From Hyphomicrobiales bacterium (GTDB taxonomy: Bacteria; Pseudomonadota; Alphaproteobacteria; Rhizobiales; Beijerinckiaceae): a stretch of DNA of 57,484 nt. The stretch lies in NCBI GenBank assembly GCA_019246665.1, contig JAFAQA010000263.1:1-57484 (forward strand). The letters run 5' to 3'. Position numbers and translations under genes: made by a program. This document shows positions 52,461-57,484 of the stretch, piece by piece. The notes under the pieces were generated by a model that saw only the letters and a program-made list of their open reading frames with translations, did no database searches and was not told the DNA's origin. Position 1 is the stretch's first letter. Each line of letters starts with the position of its first letter.

Positions 52461-54179
52461 ATGACCAAAATGTCCGCCAGTGAGGCCTTCGTCGAAACGC
52501 TCGCTGCGCACGGCGTCTCGCATGTGTTCGGCATCGTGGGCTCGGCCTATATGGACGCGCTCGATCTGTTCGAGGCCGCCGGCATCCGCTTCATCTCCGT
52601 CGCTCACGAGCAGGGTGCCGGACATATGGCAGACGGCTATAGCCGGGCGAGCGGCCGTCATGGTGTGTGCATTGCGCAGAACGGCCCCGGCATCACGAAT
52701 TTCGTCACTGCCATCGCCGCGGCTTATTGGGCTCATTCGCCGGTGGTGATGATCACCCCCGAAACAGGCTCGAATACGCAAGGGCTCGGCGGCTTCCAGG
52801 AAACCGAGCAACTCCCCTTTTTCGAGAAGATCACCAAATACCAGATTCATTGCGCAAATCAGGCTCGCATTCCCGAGCTCTTGTCGCGCTGCTTCGATTA
52901 CGCGCTCCTCGAGCGCGGCCCGACGCAGTTCAATATCCCGCGCGATCTCTTCTACGGCGAATTCGACACCACCATCCCGAAGCCGATCCGGGTCGAGCGC
53001 GGCCCGGGCGGTCCGGAGAGCCTCGAGGCGGCGGTGAAGCTCATCGGCCAGTCGAAATTCCCGGTGATCCTCTCGGGCGGCGGCGTCGTGATGTCGGACG
53101 GCGTCGGCGAGGTGGCGAAGCTCGCCGAATATCTCACCGCGCCTGTGATCAACACGTACCTGCACAACGACTCTTTCCCGAAGAGTCATCAGCTCTGGTG
53201 CGGGCCGATCGGCTATCAGGGATCAAAGGCGGCCATGAAGCTTTTGGCGAAGGCCGATGTGGTGATCGCCATCGGCACGCGCCTCGGGCCCTTCGGCACC
53301 TTGCCGCAGCATGAGCTCGACTACTGGCCGAAGAACGCGAAGCTCGTTCAGATCGAGGCCGACCCGCGCCGTATCGGGCTCGTCAAGCAGGCCTCGGTGG
53401 GCGTCTGTGGCGATGCGCGCGCGGCGGCGAGCGAGATCCTGCATCGCCTGCAGACCGGAAATGTCGAGGTAGCGGCGCGGCAAAATCGCAGCGAGCGCCT
53501 GTCCGAGATCGAGAAGCAGAAGAAGGAGTGGGAGGCCGAGCTCAACCGCTGGGGGCAAGACGCAGGCTCGCCCATCAGTCCGCGTCGCGCCTTGCGCGAG
53601 CTCGAAAAGGCAATGCCGGAAAACGCCATGGTGACCACCGACATCGGCAATATCTGCTCCGTGTCGAACAGCTATTTGCGCTTCGAGCGGCCGAACAGCT
53701 TCTTTGCCGCCATGAGCTTCGGCAATTGCGGCTACGCCTTCCCGACCGCGATCGGCGCCAAGGTCGCTGCGCCCGAGCGACCGGCCATCGCCTATGTGGG
53801 CGATGGTGCCTGGGGCATGAGCTTGCAGGAAACGCTCACTTGCGTGCGCGAGAAGATTCCGGCGGTGGCGGTCGTCTTCAACAACGGTCAATGGGGGGCC
53901 GAAAAGAAGAACCAGATCGACTATTACGCCGACCGCTTCGTCGGCACCAATCTCGAAAACCCGAGCTTTGCCGGAATTGCGGAGGCGATGGGGGCGAAAG
54001 GCATCAAGGTCGATCACCCCGACAAGCTCGGCGATGCCTTGCGTCAGGCGGTCAAGAATGATCATTGCACCATTGTCGAGGTGATGGTGACGCAAGAGCT
54101 CGGTGACCCGTTCCGGCGCGACGCGCTCAAGAAACCGAAGCGCCTCCTCGGCAAATATGCGGCGCTCAGCGTCGCCTGA
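52461..54179 (+). CDS. xsc: Sulfoacetaldehyde acetyltransferase
   Basis: This 572-aa thiamine-diphosphate enzyme has Glu50 in ISVAHEQGAGHMADGYSRAS, which activates ThDP. GDGAWGM (447-453) and FNNGQWGAEKKNQ (with Asn474-475) form the GDG-NN Mg/ThDP motif. QNGPGITNFVTAIAAAYWAH and GSNTQGLGGFQETEQ are strongly Xsc-like. It converts sulfoacetaldehyde + phosphate to acetyl phosphate + sulfite, the C-S bond cleavage step. GGAG lies 8 bp upstream of the ATG. tauE follows after 39 bp and pta is close by, as in known Xsc pathways. Confidence 0.93.
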   Translation: MTKMSASEAFVETLAAHGVSHVFGIVGSAYMDALDLFEAAGIRFISVAHEQGAGHMADGYSRASGRHGVCIAQNGPGITNFVTAIAAAYWAHSPVVMITPETGSNTQGLGGFQETEQLPFFEKITKYQIHCANQARIPELLSRCFDYALLERGPTQFNIPRDLFYGEFDTTIPKPIRVERGPGGPESLEAAVKLIGQSKFPVILSGGGVVMSDGVGEVAKLAEYLTAPVINTYLHNDSFPKSHQLWCGPIGYQGSKAAMKLLAKADVVIAIGTRLGPFGTLPQHELDYWPKNAKLVQIEADPRRIGLVKQASVGVCGDARAAASEILHRLQTGNVEVAARQNRSERLSEIEKQKKEWEAELNRWGQDAGSPISPRRALRELEKAMPENAMVTTDIGNICSVSNSYLRFERPNSFFAAMSFGNCGYAFPTAIGAKVAAPERPAIAYVGDGAWGMSLQETLTCVREKIPAVAVVFNNGQWGAEKKNQIDYYADRFVGTNLENPSFAGIAEAMGAKGIKVDHPDKLGDALRQAVKNDHCTIVEVMVTQELGDPFRRDALKKPKRLLGKYAALSVA

Positions 54180-54218
54180 AGGCCGTAGAGCCAAGACGCG
54201 GCGTGGGCGGGTGGCGGG

Positions 54219-55010
54219 ATGACCTGCCCGTCGCCCGTGCTTCCGGCAGAACTCTGCGCCTTGTTCGCGGCGGACTGGGCGACCACGCCGGCCGTGATCA
54301 TGATGGTCGCGGGCCTGCTCGTCGCCTCCTTCGCGCGCGGCTATTCGGGTTTTGGGTTTTCAGCGATCCTGGTCGCGAGCTGGTCGCTCGTTGCTCCGCC
54401 TTCACTGCCCGTGACGGTCGCCGTCATGCTCGAGGTCAGCGCGAGCATCATGCAGGCCGCGAGCGTATGGCGGGATGTCGATTGGCGCCGCATCGCACGT
54501 TTGCTTGCGGGCGCGTTGGTTTGCAGCCCATTCGGCGTCCTCGTGCTCACCCTTGCGGCGCCCTCGACCGTGCGCCTCCTGATCGCGGGGCTCGTTCTTC
54601 TGTGCTCTTGCGCCTTGCTTGCCGGTTTCCGCCTCGAGAAGCCGGTCGGCACCGCGGGACAAGTCGCGGTCGGCGGCGTCTCCGGCTTCGTGAATGGCGC
54701 CACTGCGATGGGAGGCCTGCCGGTTGCGCTCTTTCTAGCGGCGAGCTCCATCGCGCCCGCGACCATGCGGGCGACCTTCATCGCCTATTTCTTCGCGCTC
54801 GATATCATCGCGGCCTCGTTGCTGGCGCGCGAAGGCGTCCTTGGATCGCAGGCGCTGGTCACGGCACTGTTGTGCTTGCCCGTCCTCATCGTCGGGCTGT
54901 TGCTGGGCGGCCGGCATTTTCTCTCCGCCACGCCCGAGGAGTTCCGCCGCCACACGCTATGGCTTCTGGTGGGGCTTGCCCTGATCGGGATCGCCAAGGT
55001 GATCCTGTGA
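54219..55010 (+). CDS. tauE: TauE/SafE-family sulfite exporter
   Basis: This 263-aa membrane protein with about eight helices is of the TauE/SafE (DUF81) family. GLLVASFARGYSGFGFSAIL in the first repeat and VSGFVNGATAMGGLPVALFL in the second are the paired family motifs. It sits 39 bp after xsc, which releases sulfite, so sulfite export is the best reading. It ends 8 bp before the convergent end of pta. Confidence 0.87.
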   Translation: MTCPSPVLPAELCALFAADWATTPAVIMMVAGLLVASFARGYSGFGFSAILVASWSLVAPPSLPVTVAVMLEVSASIMQAASVWRDVDWRRIARLLAGALVCSPFGVLVLTLAAPSTVRLLIAGLVLLCSCALLAGFRLEKPVGTAGQVAVGGVSGFVNGATAMGGLPVALFLAASSIAPATMRATFIAYFFALDIIAASLLAREGVLGSQALVTALLCLPVLIVGLLLGGRHFLSATPEEFRRHTLWLLVGLALIGIAKVIL

Positions 55011-55018
55011 TGCCGATC

Positions 55019-56005
55019 TCATTTGGCGGTGGCGAGCATCACGGCGATCGTGGAGACGATGTCATCGACGCTCGCGCCCCGCGACAAATCGCTCACCGGC
55101 TTCGCGAAGCCTTGCAGGAAGGGCCCGATCGCCTGTGCTCCACCCAGATGCTGCGTGAGCTTGTAGCCGATATTGGCGGCGTCGAGATCGGGGAAGACGA
55201 GCACATTGGCCTTGCCTGCAACCGAGCTCTCCTGCTTGACCTTCCTCGCCGCGATCTCAGGCGACAGGGCCGCGTCCGCTTGCAGCTCACCATCAACCGC
55301 AAGGCCGGGCGCACGCGAGCGGATGAGAGCGAGCGCGCGGGTGATCTTCTCGACGCGGGGATGCTGCGCGCTTCCCTTGGTGGAAAAGGACAAGAGCGCC
55401 ACACGCGGTTCTTCGTGAAGCAGCGCGCCGGCATTGCGTCCCGCCGCGATCGCGATGTCGGCGAGCTCTTCGGACGAAGGATCGACGGTGACGGCGCAAT
55501 CGGCGTAGATCAAAGCTTGCGAGCCCGCTTTGGTGTTCGGCACCAGCATGAGCATGAAGCTCGACGGGTTCGTGATCCCCTCGGCGAGGCCGACCGTCAT
55601 CAACCCGGCTTCGATCACGCGCCGCGTCGGATGGGCGACACCAGCGACCATGGCGGCCGCCTTGCCGCGAGCGACCATCATGCCGCCGAAATAGAGCGGC
55701 TTTCGCAGGAGGCGAAGCGCCATGCTTTCGCTCAGCCTCTCTCGATCTTGCGCGAGCTTCGCGGCAAAAGTGGAAAGCTCGTCGCTCGTCGCCGGATCGA
55801 CGATCTCGACCCCGGCAAGCGGCACTCCGGCACTCTCGGCCTGCCGTGCGATTTCGATCGGTTCACCGAGGAGCACGGGAAAGCCTATGCTCTCGCGGCA
55901 GATGATCGCGGCGGCCGCGATGATGCGAGCGTCCTCTCCCTCAGGAAGCACCACGCGATGCCCGGCCTTGCGGGATGCGGCCTTGAATTCCTCGAGAATA
56001 TGCAT
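55019..56005 (-). CDS. pta: Phosphate acetyltransferase
   Basis: This 328-aa short-form Pta (PTA_PTB domain only) opens [50 protein letters not shown] and [20 protein letters not shown] are the catalytic-domain motifs. It converts acetyl phosphate from Xsc plus CoA to acetyl-CoA. The short form is the one usually linked to xsc. GGAAG before the ATG at 56003-56005 decides the start. It is on the opposite strand to xsc, with a 128-bp divergent gap to citrate synthase. Confidence 0.92.
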   Translation of the reverse strand: MHILEEFKAASRKAGHRVVLPEGEDARIIAAAAIICRESIGFPVLLGEPIEIARQAESAGVPLAGVEIVDPATSDELSTFAAKLAQDRERLSESMALRLLRKPLYFGGMMVARGKAAAMVAGVAHPTRRVIEAGLMTVGLAEGITNPSSFMLMLVPNTKAGSQALIYADCAVTVDPSSEELADIAIAAGRNAGALLHEEPRVALLSFSTKGSAQHPRVEKITRALALIRSRAPGLAVDGELQADAALSPEIAARKVKQESSVAGKANVLVFPDLDAANIGYKLTQHLGGAQAIGPFLQGFAKPVSDLSRGASVDDIVSTIAVMLATAK

Positions 56006-56133
56006 GCGCTTCCAACCAGCCCTTTTGACGCAGGAATATCGCGGCCGGATCGAGACGATCCGTCGATCCTGTTCTCCTCGCGCCGAGCTTTTCAATATCC
56101 TTTGAAGCCCATCGGAAGAAAGCGCCAGACGCC

Positions 56134-57276
56134 ATGACCGAACAGGACCAGCCAATCAAGATTCATCGGGGCTTGAAGGACGTCTATTTTGAGCGCTCAG
56201 GCACGAGCTCGATCGACGGTAAGGCCGGCGAGCTTCGCTACCGTGGCTATTCGATCCATGACCTCGCCGTGCATTCGAGCTTCGAGGAGACGGCGTTTCT
56301 CCTCTTGCATGGCGAGCTCCCGGAGCGCGCTGCGCTCGAACGCTTCGATGCCGAATTGAAGGCGGCGCGCTCACTGCCGCCCGCCGTGCTCGAGATCATT
56401 ACACGCATCAAGTCGGCCCACCCGATGGACGTGTTGCGCACCTGCGTCTCGGCGCTCTCGGCTTTCGATCGCGACAGCGCCGACAAGTTGCACGACGCGA
56501 ATATCCGCAAAGCTGTGCGCCTCACCGCGCAGGCGCCGATGATCGTGTGCGCGCATCATCACGTTCGCAACGGCCAGGCGCCGATTCCTCCCGATGGCGC
56601 TCTCGGCCATGCGGCGAATTTCTTATGGATGCTCAAGGGGGAGAAACCGAGTGCTGAGAGCGCCCGGTTGATGGACACCGATTTCGTCTTGCACGCCGAG
56701 CATGGGTCGAATGCCTCCTCCTTCGCGGCGCGGGTGGTGATCGGCACGGACGCCGATCTGCATGCGGCGGTCACGGCCGCGGTCGCGGCGCTCTCAGGCC
56801 CGGCGCATGGCGGGGCCGCCGAGGATGTGATGAAGATGGCGATCGAGATCGGCGAGCCGGAAAACGCCGCCGCTTATGTGGCGATGAAGCGCCGCAACAA
56901 GGAGGCGGTGACGGGCTTCGGCCACCGCGTCTACCGCACCGAAGATCCGCGTGCGCGCCATATGCGGGCAGGGGTCGAGCGGCTCTCCAAGGAAATGGGC
57001 CAGCCGAAATGGTTCGCCATCCTGCAGGCAGTGGTCGAAGCCATGAAGCCCTATGCGCGCCACGGCGTGAACGTGAACGTCGATTTCTATTCCGGCGCCA
57101 TCTATTACCTGCACGGCATCCCACAGGATTTATTCGTGCCGATCTTCGCCATCGGGCGCGTGCCGGGATGGAGCGCGCAATGCGTCGAGCAATATGCGAA
57201 CAACATCCTGATCCGACCGCTCACGCTCTATGATGGCCCGCAAGCGCGCGAATACCTGCCGATCGATCGACGGTGA
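56134..57276 (+). CDS. Citrate synthase (short, citrate/2-methylcitrate synthase type)
   Basis: This 380-aa enzyme has its catalytic residues in place: His190 ([10 protein letters not shown]), His264 ([14 protein letters not shown]) and Asp317 ([12 protein letters not shown]). It is shorter than the about 430-aa NADH-sensitive GltA of many proteobacteria and resembles the dimeric, Gram-positive-like or 2-methylcitrate branch. Divergent from pta, it may draw the acetyl-CoA made from sulfoacetate into the TCA cycle. It could also be the cell's second citrate synthase or a PrpC; the sequence does not decide. Confidence 0.88.
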   Translation: MTEQDQPIKIHRGLKDVYFERSGTSSIDGKAGELRYRGYSIHDLAVHSSFEETAFLLLHGELPERAALERFDAELKAARSLPPAVLEIITRIKSAHPMDVLRTCVSALSAFDRDSADKLHDANIRKAVRLTAQAPMIVCAHHHVRNGQAPIPPDGALGHAANFLWMLKGEKPSAESARLMDTDFVLHAEHGSNASSFAARVVIGTDADLHAAVTAAVAALSGPAHGGAAEDVMKMAIEIGEPENAAAYVAMKRRNKEAVTGFGHRVYRTEDPRARHMRAGVERLSKEMGQPKWFAILQAVVEAMKPYARHGVNVNVDFYSGAIYYLHGIPQDLFVPIFAIGRVPGWSAQCVEQYANNILIRPLTLYDGPQAREYLPIDRR

Positions 57277-57325
57277 GGAAGACATTGCGGGATCCGAAAG
57301 GCCAATGCACGGTCGCGGGAGGACG

Positions 57326-57484
57326 TTAAGGTCGTGTCGCTTTCACATCGGCCGCCGTGACCTCGTCCGTATAGCCATTGCCGAAATGGCCACGGACGTA
57401 ATTCACGACCGCGGCGATTTGCTCGTCGCTCAGCGCGTAGCCGAAAGGCGGCATGGCCCGTTGACCCTGCACCACGACAAGCAC
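57326..57484 (-). CDS. c-type cytochrome, C-terminus only (runs off the right edge)
   Basis: The last 52 codons of a cytochrome c domain protein are visible. AMPPFGYALSDEQIAAVVNY carries the distal Met ligand, followed by VRGHFGNGYTDEVTAADVK, the typical end of a monohaem class I cytochrome. The CxxCH lies outside the window. It reads toward citrate synthase. Next to a sulfite-releasing pathway, the cytochrome subunit of a sulfite dehydrogenase is possible, but alcohol/aldehyde dehydrogenase cytochromes end the same way. Confidence 0.75.
   Translation of the reverse strand: MLVVVQGQRAMPPFGYALSDEQIAAVVNYVRGHFGNGYTDEVTAADVKATRP

Noticed and set aside
54203-56137. 644-codon plus-strand open frame over tauE and pta.
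   Set aside because: It reads tauE in the wrong frame and pta in antisense; no domain is recognisable, while both true genes are.

Overview
The window is about 57.5 kb of GC-rich DNA with the gene content of a Hyphomicrobiales (Rhizobiales-type) alphaproteobacterium. The main pointers are DUF1236, DUF1285 and DUF6111 proteins, an alphaproteobacterial-type HisG paired with HisZ, the order DUF1285 - CoA pyrophosphatase - DUF6111 - CCA enzyme, and several families of intergenic palindromes. I see no rRNA, tRNA, CRISPR, transposase or phage genes. The genus cannot be fixed from the sequence.

Layout. (1) 1-12570: a tightly overlapping minus-strand operon, GntR regulator - Liv-type ABC transporter (K, H, M, G, F) - isocitrate-lyase/PEP-mutase-family lyase - HyuB - HyuA - isochorismatase-family amidase (cut by the window edge). 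It is divergent from a leuC-leuD-type hydratase pair, with only 98 bp between. (2) 12450-17800: housekeeping and small conserved genes: DUF1328, CCA tRNA nucleotidyltransferase, CoA pyrophosphatase, DUF1285, a peroxiredoxin and a GST, plus a startless gene remnant under the leuD tail. (3) 18289-25136: a MoxR / DUF58 / DUF4159 / membrane-protein operon. (4) 25370-34536: a periplasmic beta-propeller protein, DUF2214, an orphan PhnD-like protein, DUF1236, a class V aminotransferase, hisG-hisZ, GtrA and aspartate aminotransferase. (5) 34677-44010: three copies of one double-hairpin repeat. Two direct copies flank a vapBC toxin-antitoxin pair. The second and third bracket an operon of 2-hydroxyacid dehydrogenase, an M28-like protein with an altered active site, an MHS transporter and a second HyuB-HyuA pair. 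(6) 44150-45719: dgoK-dgoA for 2-dehydro-3-deoxygalactonate use. (7) 45879-57276: an apparently complete sulfoacetate dissimilation island: sauU-sauS-sauT on the minus strand, divergent from a MocR/TauR-like regulator, then xsc, tauE, divergent pta, and a citrate synthase. A c-type cytochrome is cut by the right edge.

How it works together. In region 7 sulfoacetate would be imported (SauU), activated to sulfoacetyl-CoA (SauT), reduced to sulfoacetaldehyde (SauS), and cleaved by Xsc to acetyl phosphate and sulfite. Sulfite would leave through TauE, and Pta would make acetyl-CoA for citrate synthase. A CTGGACC-like direct repeat lies between sauU and the regulator. Region 1 looks like uptake and opening of a cyclic amide or related compound. 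Whether the LeuCD pair and the lyase belong to that pathway or to leucine synthesis is the main open question.
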